Assembly (NCBI GenBank): GCA_030549175.1
Contig: JAUKUA010000002.1
Coordinates: 3,286,001 to 3,350,000 of the forward strand
Direction of reading: 5' to 3'
DNA: 64,000 nt
DNA from: Lasiosphaeris hirsuta
Taxonomy: Eukaryota; Ascomycota; Sordariomycetes; Sordariales; Lasiosphaeriaceae
The notes under the pieces were generated by a model, which was given only the letters and a program-made list of their open reading frames with translations, did not search any database and was not told the origin of the DNA. Positions 32,865 through 43,737 of the stretch are shown here, in pieces. The translations under genes were made by a program, and so were the position numbers. How positions within the stretch are numbered: the stretch's first letter is position 1; every line of letters starts with the position of its first letter.

Positions 32865-33794
32865 ATGTCGTTGGGCGAGAAAGCCGAGGGCGCGCTGAAG
32901 CTGCAGGTGCTCAGCTACGAGCGCCTGAATGCTCGAGACAATGACGAGGTACAAAAGATGGTCCGCGCGCTCTCTGATGAAGGCCTATTCTTTCTCGACA
33001 TGAATGGTCCCAGCGCAGGACAATCCCTCCAAGACCTGTCGGCCATTCTTCGCCATCAGCGTGAATTCTTCGAAAGAGCGCCTGAAGTCAAGTCCAAGTA
33101 CAAGACCGACTTCCGGTTCAAAGGGTAAGCGGACTTTGGTGCTGACGTATCTGCTGAACGCCTAGGTAGATGCTAATTTCCGCTCGACATTACCAGGTTC
33201 ATTCCCACAGACATAGGGGTCGAGTTGCTCCGGGTCAGTAGGACGGACGATGACCCCTACCGCACACCCCGGAGATAGGGGGCCGCTAACTCGTCTCCTA
33301 CTCCACAGCTAAGTAGGGAGGAATGCATCCAGGGGATTCTCGACCTTCCGCACGATTTACGCCCTGTGTCGGCCAACGTGCTCAGCACATCCAGCTTTCT
33401 CGACGGGCTCCTTAGGGACCTCGCAGCAACCCTCTTCACGGCGATGGGCCTTCAACCACCAGCGCTAGATCCCGAGCAGCCCGGACTCAGCTACCTCACC
33501 CTGGGCATATCAAAGGCGCAGCGCGGGACGTGCCTGGTGGAGCCGCATGAGGACGAAGGTTTCCTGACTCTAACCTTCTACGATGAGCCCTTCCTCGAAG
33601 TTCTGGATCGAACCACTAAAGAGTGGAAGCTGCTGGAGGTCAATGAGCACATGCCCATTGTAAACGTGGCATTGGAGTCTCAGAGAAGGTCAAACGACCG
33701 GCTGTACGCACCACTTCACCGCGTGACACACGGAGAGAATGAGATCGATCTCATCATGTATGACTTGTACGAGTCCCCTAGTGGCGCAGTTTAG
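32865..33794 (+). CDS. IPNS-like 2-oxoglutarate/Fe(II) oxygenase
   Basis: Exons 32865-33124, 33197-33233 (37 nt) and 33309-33794 give 260 aa, all phases consistent. The N-terminal DIOX_N-like part contains EGLFFLDMNGP and the LxxxREFFERAPEVKSKY block. The double-stranded beta-helix has PHEDEGFLTLTFYDEP with His179-Glu-Asp181, and APLHRV with His236, so the 2-His-1-carboxylate iron site is complete. The Arg that normally holds 2-oxoglutarate (RxS) is not evident in the following IDLIMYDLY strand, so the co-substrate may be bound differently or not used. The family performs hydroxylation, desaturation, ring closure and halogenation in fungal metabolite pathways. At 260 aa it is shorter than most (about 330). 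It is divergent from the AspRS-like gene. Confidence 0.85.
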
Positions 33795-34089
33795 CTCGGC
33801 AGCAGAGATATTGGCTGCGGAAATTGTCGAGTAAAATGATGACTTTCACCGGCTACCTTGAGTGAGAGAAGAAATGAGATCTCCTGGCACGTATCCCGGC
33901 AATCAGGGAGGTAGTGATAGTTGAATGGGAATTTTTTACCATCAATAAACAAAAAACCAGCTGCAAAGCATTTATTTTTCCCCAAAAGAAAGATAGCGAA
34001 GATCGGAATGAGTTGATACAAAACAAGCAATTATTCCTATTTTCATTTTTATCCATCTTTGTGATGCCACCAATCGTAACAATAGCAGA

Positions 34090-36273
34090 TTACCCCAGGA
34101 GCCTGTCAAGCTCAGCCCGCCCGCGCTCATAGCCACCAGCAAACTCACGAAGCTTCAACTCATCGGCCTGCAGCTCGTCGACACACTCGTCCAAAACGAC
34201 GGCCTTTCGGTCGACCATCAGACGCAGCGCATCACGCTGCTCCCTCGCGAGCAGCGCCTCGTCTCCCGCCACCCACGCCTCGAGATCGAGGAAGGCGCGG
34301 GCCAGCCCCAGCAGAAACGCGACGTTCCTCATGGGCCGCTGCGCCCAGCTCAGCAGGGCATGGGCGAACCGCACGGCGTCGCCGAGGTCTTCGGCGTCGG
34401 GTGGTCCCAGGACGTCTCCCAGGCACGTGGGCTCGGGCAGTGCGTGCCGCCGCACCATCGCGAGGCCGAGGTCGACGATGTCGGGGCTGTACCGCGGGGG
34501 CCGTAGCTGCTCGTCCATGCACGCGATGCCGGTGCCCTCGGGCGCGAAGCCGTTCTCGGCGCGCAGCAGCCGCAGGCACTTGGAGAAGAGCGGCGTGATG
34601 GTCTGGTGCGGCGAGCTGACCGTGTTCTCGAGCAGGCACGGATGCGCGAACCACAGCGGTATCAGGATTCCGAGCCGCCCTGCTGTCGCCGCCCCGGGAG
34701 CCTGCGCCAAGATCATAGGCGGCCGCGGTGTGAAGTGGCGGAGGACGGGCTCGGTTGTGGGGGGCCATGGCGGCATCTCGGGTGGGAATGCGGGATGGGT
34801 GACGGCCGCGTCGCGCCGCGGCGGCGAAAAAATCTTCTCCACGGTCGCGAACCCGCCCACGAGGTTCCAGTATCTCTCCTCGGCCGGCGCGGCGCCGTCT
34901 TTGGGCCCGAGCGAGTCGATCCAAGTCCGCATCAGCTCCGTCTCGCGGTGCGTGAAGGCGCCAAACATGCGGCCCCTCCATGAGAGCTCGCGCATGAGGA
35001 GGCTCTTGCTGCTGTTGCCCCTGTAGACCCACGGCTTCGAGTTGGCTAGGGCGGTGAGGAAGGCGTCGTCGTCGTCGTCGTCCTCCTCCTCCTTCTTGCC
35101 TTGATCGTCCGACGAGAGCCAAGCCGACAAGCTCCGCCCGCCGATCCGAGCCCGGCTAGTGCAATGGATCTTGCTCGCGACGCCAGCCTTCCTGCGTAGG
35201 AGTCCGACCAGCTCGTCCTCATAGTCGTGGATCGTCTCCTTGTCATCAAGGCTCAGACCGAGGCAGTACCCGGCCTGGACGCGCTTCCATGCGCTGGCGG
35301 GGTCCATCAGACCCGTCTCCTGTACTACGCGCATGAAGCTGGCAATGTTCCCGACCGCCATGGCGCAGTGGCCCGAGTCGGCGTTGTCGATGGATATGTG
35401 CAGGACATAGTAGTAGGGCGAGACGCCAAACTCGGGCAGCTCCTTGTTCGCCTTGAGGACGCCGAGGTGCGGCTGCTCGTAGAAGAGGTTGAAGCCCAGG
35501 ATCTCGGGCAGGAAATCGTTGGGGAAGACGGAGACGAGCAGCTGCCCGATAGAGTACCGCCAGATGGACTCGTCCTCCAGGCCGTGGCGCGGGTGGATGA
35601 AGTCAGCGGCGTTTCCCGGCGGTAAGTCGACGCCGACGCTCCGCAGCAGATCTCTGTACAGCGCAACGTGGTTCTTGGCCAGGTCGCCGTCGCCCAGCTC
35701 TTCCGAGAGGATCTGCCACGCGTTCTTGGTCACGCCCCGGAGCGCAAACGGCGTGGTGATTTTATGGACCCGCGCCAGCCAGGCCCCGTCAGTGTAGTTC
35801 CACGGCGCGCTGTTCTTCAGAAACTGGCGCGCCCCTTCGAAGCTCGTGAACAGATCTTGGCCGGCTCCAGCCTCCCTCCGCCGGACGTACGACTCGAACT
35901 CGCGCCCAACATGGGCCTGCTTGTCCTCGATGAACTTGCGCAGCCGGTCGGCATCGAACTCGTTAATGTCCAGGATGCTGTGTGCGTGGGGCTTGTAGCG
36001 TGTCATCAGCAGGCCCTGCTCCAGCAGCGACAGCAGCAGGTGCCTGGCTTCGGGCAAAACGTCGGGAAAGAGCTCGAGGTTCTGCACCTTGTGGTACATG
36101 CTCTTGAAAGACTCCAGCCGCTCCTGCTTCTTAGTCTCTAGTCGTTTTGATTGGCGCTTTTCTGCGGGGCGTCCATTGTGGTGGCGCCCACATGTGCGGC
36201 TTCGGTAGAAGGAATAAACGGCGAGGGCTAGAGCGAGAGAAATGCCGAAAAGTAACATTCGTAAAGACGCCAT
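34090..36273 (-). CDS. Haem-oxygenase-like iron-dependent oxidase (HDO superfamily), membrane-anchored
   Basis: A single exon of 727 aa. The open frame extends 44 codons further upstream, but the ATG at 36273 (MASLRMLLFGISLALALAV) is chosen because it begins a signal anchor and has a good context. The central part has the features of iron-containing redox enzymes of Pfam Haem_oxygenas_2: EILGFNLFYEQPHLG, then SPYYYVLHISIDNADSGHCA (H-x4-D-x4-H spacing), then ETIHDYEDELVG. These proteins use a diiron centre to oxidise or cleave small amines and acids. A run of seven aspartates and a 250-aa C-terminal extension of unknown function follow. The N-terminal helix suggests an ER location. It is convergent with the 2OG oxygenase gene (295 bp apart), so the two oxidases may act in sequence (inference). 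Confidence 0.75.
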   Translation of the reverse strand: MASLRMLLFGISLALALAVYSFYRSRTCGRHHNGRPAEKRQSKRLETKKQERLESFKSMYHKVQNLELFPDVLPEARHLLLSLLEQGLLMTRYKPHAHSILDINEFDADRLRKFIEDKQAHVGREFESYVRRREAGAGQDLFTSFEGARQFLKNSAPWNYTDGAWLARVHKITTPFALRGVTKNAWQILSEELGDGDLAKNHVALYRDLLRSVGVDLPPGNAADFIHPRHGLEDESIWRYSIGQLLVSVFPNDFLPEILGFNLFYEQPHLGVLKANKELPEFGVSPYYYVLHISIDNADSGHCAMAVGNIASFMRVVQETGLMDPASAWKRVQAGYCLGLSLDDKETIHDYEDELVGLLRRKAGVASKIHCTSRARIGGRSLSAWLSSDDQGKKEEEDDDDDDAFLTALANSKPWVYRGNSSKSLLMRELSWRGRMFGAFTHRETELMRTWIDSLGPKDGAAPAEERYWNLVGGFATVEKIFSPPRRDAAVTHPAFPPEMPPWPPTTEPVLRHFTPRPPMILAQAPGAATAGRLGILIPLWFAHPCLLENTVSSPHQTITPLFSKCLRLLRAENGFAPEGTGIACMDEQLRPPRYSPDIVDLGLAMVRRHALPEPTCLGDVLGPPDAEDLGDAVRFAHALLSWAQRPMRNVAFLLGLARAFLDLEAWVAGDEALLAREQRDALRLMVDRKAVVLDECVDELQADELKLREFAGGYERGRAELDRLLG

Positions 36274-37120
36274 ACTTGGGGGGAAGGTGCGCGATGTTGC
36301 CCCCGGTGTCCCCGTGTCCCCGCAGCCCCTGCTCACCCACCAATGGAAGGCGGTCCACGGGTGTTGGTGTTGACTTTTAGATGAACGCAGCCCCTCGAAA
36401 AGCAAATAGGTCGCGTGTCGGACGAAGGAGGAATTCTTTGAGGAAACACAAGGCGGCGTACAGCAGCAGGCGGGACTAGAGACCTATCGCTACCTTGATT
36501 TATAGCATTTCCCAGCATCTACCGCGGATCAGACAGAGCTTTCTTATACTAGGGAAACATGCACAATCTCAGCGTCGCCTTAGAAGCCCCAGCGGCGGCA
36601 TACCTTACACAAGGTGCCTGAATGTGCTCTGTCCTCCAGTCTCCCCCCCCCCCCCCCCCCCCCGTGGATATCTCAACGCGGTGGGTGTGCCGACCTCCTC
36701 CAAACTACATCATGACAACAGATCCATATTCCGTTGCTATCCTGTTACGCAGATCTAAGGCTTGTAGAGTGGTCGATGGTTCCATCTCCAGGCCTGCGCT
36801 TACCTTACGGCAGCAGGAGAGGGGCCATCATATACTCAGCGTCAAGGCATATATACAAACATGGCGTAATTTGGCTGCCCCAGGTCGGTTTACGAAGGAG
36901 TGGCAAACGGAGTGAGTCCGAGTAGTCTTCTATTTCTGCACATCCCTTCCAAGATCTACATAAGGCACGCAACGAATTCTTCTCGTTCCCATTCTCCACC
37001 AATCAGCAGCCTAGGAACAGTCCCGGTGCTCCCCCGACGCCTGCTCGTCAGCATGCACTGTCACCGTCCCAAAATCGAAAGGAAAAAATTAAATCATGAC
37101 CATTCCGAGGCTCCTAAAGA
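36274..37120. other. HDO promoter and intergenic DNA with a poly(C) tract
   Basis: 0.85 kb between tandem minus-strand genes. 36643-36663 is 21 consecutive C. No gene is seen. Confidence 0.6.
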
Positions 37121-39280
37121 TCATGCGCACTGAAACTGTTCGGGCTGCTGTCGCATCAGCTCCCCCAGCTCCTCCATGAGGCGCGGAAGCTGCCGTGTGA
37201 TGGCCTCCTCATCCCCTGTAACCTGGCACTCGCAAGCCCAGCGGGCAGACTGCATGATGTGACCAACATTCAAACTGTCCCAAAAGGAGCCGCCCTCCAT
37301 GACACCGTTGGTCGGGGAGTGCACCGCGTACACTACCGGGAGACCGGGAGGGATGAGTAGAACGTCGTCTTGCTCGAGCACGAGAAACTCTAGCTTTCTG
37401 CGCGGAGGAGGGAGAGGAGAAAACCCATCCCTGTTTGCCCTGGCGAACGCCTCTAACTCGGGCGGGGTGAGGGCGTCGGCCGAGGCCAGGATGCAAAACT
37501 TGACACCGTCGAGGTTACGCATCCATACACCACTCGCCGCGGCGAGGTGCGGCCCGGAGAATGCGCCCGCGAGACTCAGGGTGTTGAAACTGGTGCGACT
37601 GGCCAGCTCGGACTGCCGCGGATGGCCGAGTCTCTCAACAAGACTGTCGAGCAGCCGGAAGCGCGGTAGCATAATGACGCGAGGTCGGTGGGAGCGTATG
37701 ATATTTCTCAGGTGGAAGGTGACGGCGTTCGCCCCCGCGGCTGTCTCCTCCGGCGAGACGGCCACTCTGCATAGGCTGCGCAGAAGCGCATCGATGCGAT
37801 CCGGCGCCAGGGGGTCACGCTCAAGCGAGTCTATGCTGACAACGGCATTGATCGATGCGCCTTGCAGCAGATCCGCGGCGGCACGCACGGTGTGCATCCC
37901 CGAGTCCGAGAATGTCTCCTTGATGACGAGCGGCTGCCGAAAGATGTTGCCATCCTGTGCTGCTCGCACGGCTTCTTCCGACGTCACGTAGTGAACGCTG
38001 GCGCCTTGATGCCTTCTACCTGGTAAGATCCACTCGGCGGGGGAGCCGAGCCATTGTGCGCGCAGCTGTCGCCGATCTTCGGGACAAGATGGTTGTTGCT
38101 CTGCTTCTGTCAAGACCTTCCGGACGTAGGCGGCGATCATGTCGGGATACCCATCGTGCAGCGCGTCCAGTGGTGCCGAAGGACGCCCTTGGCGGCTCTG
38201 GGCCGCTACCAAGACAGCCTCCTCTTCTCGGTCTGGCAGGTCAAAGACAGGAACGGGAGGAGCAAATACAGGCTCGGCTACCAAGGCGCTATTTCGCGGC
38301 GCGTCGGGGGGGCCTGGCAGCTGTAACCCTTCCAGCACGGCTAGGAACTCGGCGTCGGGAATTGGCACTGGAAATGGCAGGGACGCGAGGTTGGCGGGGT
38401 TATAGTCTGAGTGGCCAGGGCCGCCAACTTCAACATGGTCACGCGACAAGGCCGAGGGGAGGGCGGACGGAGCACTGCGTACGTGGCCGCCCCTGGCAGC
38501 GAGAAGACCGTAGCAGTCTCTCCGCAAGAGGTAGATTGGGTAGTGGTCGGGGCGGAGATCCCTGAGCAGCGTTGCTGCCACATCATCGACGGGGACACGG
38601 CCGTCCTGGCTCGCAACCCATTGGTTCTCCAGGTCCTCATCGGGGACGGCAGAGACGAGGGCGGCGATATCCAGGTCTCTGTGCGGCTGCAGGGGGGCCT
38701 CGTTCAGCGTTTTGGCCCTGCGGTGCTGGATCGCGTGGCGGTGTCTTTGCAGCAGGACCGCATTGAGGCGTGGGCGGAAATCACGGTCAAAGTGCGGGTA
38801 GCGGGTCGCGCATGCCCTCAGAAGATTCATGTGGACCTGGCTGGCGCTGTTCCACCCGTAGTGGAACACGAGATCGGGCGACCACAGTGCTGCAACCAGG
38901 GCCAGGTTGCGGAGTCGGTTGGTCTCGTTGTATGCCCGCTTGCGCTTCCTGCTGCTGCTGCTGCTGCCGCCGCCGCCGCCGCCATCCTCCTCCTCGCCCC
39001 CCGACTGGCTGGACTGACTGACTAGACGGGATAGTGCGAACAAGTCTTCCCATCTGGAGTCAGCATCCCGACGGAGACGGACAATCTTGGCCACGGCGCT
39101 GAGCGTGCAGATGCGTGTGTCCAGACGTTCGCGCTGGCCAAGCAGGTAGTCCCGCATGGCGGCAAATGTGGAAGCCGGCGCGCCGCAGGACCAAGCTTCA
39201 AAGAGTCGCTGGATCCACGCGTGCGTTTCCTGATCGAACGAGAGGCTTATGTCGGCCCCACCTGATGCTACACCACCCAT
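37121..39280 (-). CDS. Cupin/JmjC-like protein with an HxA...H metal motif
   Basis: A single exon of 719 aa from ATG 39280 (an upstream GTG extends the frame by seven codons). Residues 1-330 are helical and low in complexity in places (Gly/Ser-rich and basic run, RKRKR). The C-terminal 250 residues resemble fungal JmjC-like cupins: SFNTLSLAGAFSGPHLAAAS, VWMRNLDGVKFCIL, LVLEQDDVLLIPPGLPVVYA and VHSPTNGVMEGGSFWD. In catalytic JmjC proteins the first strand carries H-x-D/E and the last a His. Here it is His578-Leu-Ala580 with His654, so the carboxylate ligand is lost. Iron halogenases such as SyrB2 use exactly an HxA/G change to make room for halide, while many dead JmjC proteins also lose ligands. 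Which applies here is unknown. It lies tandem to the HDO gene. Confidence 0.7.
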   Translation of the reverse strand: MGGVASGGADISLSFDQETHAWIQRLFEAWSCGAPASTFAAMRDYLLGQRERLDTRICTLSAVAKIVRLRRDADSRWEDLFALSRLVSQSSQSGGEEEDGGGGGGSSSSSRKRKRAYNETNRLRNLALVAALWSPDLVFHYGWNSASQVHMNLLRACATRYPHFDRDFRPRLNAVLLQRHRHAIQHRRAKTLNEAPLQPHRDLDIAALVSAVPDEDLENQWVASQDGRVPVDDVAATLLRDLRPDHYPIYLLRRDCYGLLAARGGHVRSAPSALPSALSRDHVEVGGPGHSDYNPANLASLPFPVPIPDAEFLAVLEGLQLPGPPDAPRNSALVAEPVFAPPVPVFDLPDREEEAVLVAAQSRQGRPSAPLDALHDGYPDMIAAYVRKVLTEAEQQPSCPEDRRQLRAQWLGSPAEWILPGRRHQGASVHYVTSEEAVRAAQDGNIFRQPLVIKETFSDSGMHTVRAAADLLQGASINAVVSIDSLERDPLAPDRIDALLRSLCRVAVSPEETAAGANAVTFHLRNIIRSHRPRVIMLPRFRLLDSLVERLGHPRQSELASRTSFNTLSLAGAFSGPHLAAASGVWMRNLDGVKFCILASADALTPPELEAFARANRDGFSPLPPPRRKLEFLVLEQDDVLLIPPGLPVVYAVHSPTNGVMEGGSFWDSLNVGHIMQSARWACECQVTGDEEAITRQLPRLMEELGELMRQQPEQFQCA

Positions 39281-40307
39281 CTTGTCAGCAGCAGCACGCA
39301 CCTTCTTGAAAGCAACGAGAGACTGCTTTGATGATGGCCCGTGCGCTGCTAAGCTTTGAGTTACAGGTAGCGTTGCAGGCGAGGCTTGTTTTTGGACCCC
39401 CGGCTTGCAGGATCGGGAGTGAGATGACTGGGGAAACGACCGCAGAAGAATGTCTGAACAGCAGGCCCCCGGGACTAGACTGCCGCCTCCTTACGGGGCG
39501 GGCTGGCACATACCTTAACCTTGTTCAGACCCCATCAACCGGATCTGCCCCGGAAGTTATAAGGTACCCATCTGTGGCACATAGCGGAGCTACATGCAAC
39601 ATTTAGTGACATGATTTTCATTAGCCATAGTAGAGCTGAGAGCATTGGTTAGGTACACATAGGCCATAGGCAATAAGTTATGGTACCCATGCCAACAAAT
39701 ATAGCCTCATCGAAGGATTTGGAACATGACGCTCCCCCGCCCCCTTTTTCTGATCACACGACTTCAGCTGCTATCTTATGTGGCAATTACTTCAGGTACC
39801 TTACCTTCAATGTTACATTCCGCAGTGAGAAAGTTGAGCATTGTTGGATTGCCCATCTGGTGACACCCTTTATCTACCTAGGCAAGGTATGTTTTGTGAT
39901 TCTGCATGATAATACACCACCACGTTGATCCTGCATCTCTCAAATCCTCTGCTCGGCTCGCAATCCGCCCTACCTTGGGGAACGCTTAGCTAAGGGAAGA
40001 TACTCGCGTAAGCCCGCTATAGCACGCTCTAAGAACAGTCCACTTTACGAGCCGCAGATGGGGATGGCGTGCCTGCTTCAAGTTGGCGTGGATCTAATTT
40101 TGCCTGGAGAGTCTGGGACACAAATCTAATGTTCGGCCTAGTAGCAAAGTTCCTACACATGGGATGAACAGAATCGAGTGTAAGCCAGCATGGTATATTC
40201 GCCAATTCTGTTTTGTTGTATCTGGTATCTCATGTGATAGACCATTTGTGACGAGCAGTTGTCATCTGTGCGACGCTCCCAAGCTCGGAAGCAGTGACAT
40301 GTCCATC
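39281..40307. other. Intergenic, no supported gene
   Basis: 1.0 kb between tandem minus-strand genes. GGTACC/AGGTAC words recur (about 39562, 39650, 39682, 39797). Nothing else is seen. Confidence 0.45.
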
Positions 40308-41309
40308 TCACTTGGGCACCCCAAGGAGCTTCAGTGATTCCATGAGCCCCAGTCGCAGCCAGCCATCCATCTCCCCCTTGGTTGCCACGGCAATGACCCC
40401 CAGCATTCCCAGCGCGTTTGCTCCTGCCTCTTTGTTGATGGCTGCCCGCTGCCTCGGTAGCACAACGATCCAACGACGGGTGAGAATCATGTTATGCGGG
40501 CACGCAGCCTCTGGCGGAGCCTCGGCCGCATTTTCAGAGCGACCCTGGCCGACCCGTGTGGCTTGTTCTAGAAGGCTGGTATAGACCCGGGTTACCTCAA
40601 TCGGCGTGACAGGCCCGCGGCTGGATGGGAAGCGGCGATAGAACCAGTGAAACGCGACGTCGGGCTCTTCGCCGGCTTCGCTGTCGAGAAAGGAAGCAAA
40701 ACTGTCATTCGGCATTGGCATCAGCTGGATGTGTTTGTGCATCCGGCTGCACCCCCCGTCGCGGCCGCAGTTGAAAAAGGCGACATAGTTGTCCTCCCCC
40801 AGGGCGGCCAATGCCGACCAGGCTGCTTCGATGTCGCTCTCCAGCAGGGATTTGTACTGCTTCTGGTATCCATCGCGTGTCAGAAGCATAAGATGGGGCC
40901 TGGCGAAGCAGAACTTATTAGCTGCTAGAAAGTGTGTGCCGCTGCCGATGTCAGTCTGCATCTCGAACCCCGCAGTGTCGATGTCACTCCCAGCTTGTTT
41001 TTCGGCCTGGTCACCGTCAGGTCCCTGTCGTTGGGGCACATGTAGAGTCGGCTTCTTGGAGAGGGCCGAGGTGAGGATAAACCGAAACTGTCCAGAAGGA
41101 GGGTGGTTTAGCAGGTGTGCGGCGTCAAGGCACGGCCGGCTTAGGTCCCAATGAAAACCTACTTTGATCCCGCCCTCCAGATGCTCGATTACCTCTTGTT
41201 TGTCGTCATACAGCACGAGCCCGGTCTCGACAAGTTTGTCAAATTGCCGCAGGACACGTAACTCTTCCATGTTGGAGGAAGGATTGCTGATTTTGGAGCT
41301 GCTTTCCAT
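40308..41309 (-). CDS. Apa1/Apa2-like Ap4A phosphorylase / nucleotidyltransferase
   Basis: An intronless 333-aa protein. The HIT-superfamily active site is intact: NCGRDGGCSRMHKHIQLMP with His191-Lys-His193-Ile-Gln195 (H-x-H-x-Q). The C-terminal ATP_transf domain has CPHNMILTRRWIVVLPRQRA and NALGMLGVIAVA. Length matches yeast Apa1/Apa2 (about 320-325 aa), which cleave Ap4A with phosphate or run in reverse to join ADP and ATP, through a nucleotidyl-histidine. A copy placed in a metabolic cluster may transfer a nucleotide to or from a pathway phosphate, or recycle the pyrophosphate or adenylate made by the AspRS-like and ATP-grasp enzymes (inference). It is divergent from the dehydratase gene, with which it shares an 864-bp promoter. 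Confidence 0.85.
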   Translation of the reverse strand: MESSSKISNPSSNMEELRVLRQFDKLVETGLVLYDDKQEVIEHLEGGIKVGFHWDLSRPCLDAAHLLNHPPSGQFRFILTSALSKKPTLHVPQRQGPDGDQAEKQAGSDIDTAGFEMQTDIGSGTHFLAANKFCFARPHLMLLTRDGYQKQYKSLLESDIEAAWSALAALGEDNYVAFFNCGRDGGCSRMHKHIQLMPMPNDSFASFLDSEAGEEPDVAFHWFYRRFPSSRGPVTPIEVTRVYTSLLEQATRVGQGRSENAAEAPPEAACPHNMILTRRWIVVLPRQRAAINKEAGANALGMLGVIAVATKGEMDGWLRLGLMESLKLLGVPK

Positions 41310-42173
41310 TTTTATTTTTTTTATTTTTTTTATTTTTTTTTCTGGTGATGGGTTTTTTATTCTTTGGTTGTGCCGCGGTTGCTGTGAAACGAAAGTGCTT
41401 CTCCTCGAACATGCTGTAGAGAGCCGTACACGTGATAAATCATGGTTGTGGCGACAAGAAAAGTCTTAGCCCCTGGGTCCCCCTTTTCTCCCCGCCCCCT
41501 TAATTTCCGTATTTTAGGGCCAATTGCGTGTGACAATACTTGTTTGCTCTCTGCAACCCCTCCAGTCCAACTATTTAGGCAGACGCATAGGCTAAGCCCA
41601 CGTAAGCAGCTTCCCCGGACGGCCATCCTGCGTCACTACTGCAAAGCCCATTTGAGGAAGGAACGCTCTGGACTGGCTTTCGGATCCTCACACCCTTCAT
41701 GAGGCACATTTCGAAGGAGTCTGCAATATCGACACTCACGCTCTCAGGTCATTCCAACACCTCCACATGTGGCTCCCTGGTTTCGTGTCTCATGGAAGCT
41801 AGTATGGTTTATGTCAGCCATGGTGGCTAGCGTGAGGTTGCCCGCATCACATAATGATAGTGACATGCACATGTTTCACTGGTGGCTGATGCTCAAAGTG
41901 GAGAGCGACCGATGAGAACAGGTGAAGCACACAGATGGGCAGCATCAAAGGTGACACTTCTTGCCCCCCCCCCTGTTTCGTCATTGTCCCACGGAGGACA
42001 GAACTCGGAGATTCACGGTTGAGCAAATTACGCTGTCGTCATACCTCTACTTAATTCCTCCCAGAGCAGCTCCATCACTATATTGTCGAGTTCAACCCTA
42101 GGTATATTCCTTCTTCATTATCCCATCACAACCCAAAAGGCCTCGGTAAATCGGTGCAACGCAACCTTCCAAG
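41310..42173. promoter_or_regulatory. Shared divergent promoter (Apa-like / GMD-like)
   Basis: 864 bp between divergent starts. It has an AT tract of TTTTTATT units directly upstream of the minus-strand ATG (41308-41343) and a poly(C) run near 41963-41973. Co-regulation is inferred from the layout. Confidence 0.5.

Positions 42174-43737
<1,564 letters not shown>

Noticed and set aside
36274..36405. 44-codon upstream extension of the HDO gene
   Set aside because: It would place a polar stretch before an obvious signal anchor; the ATG at 36273 is preferred.
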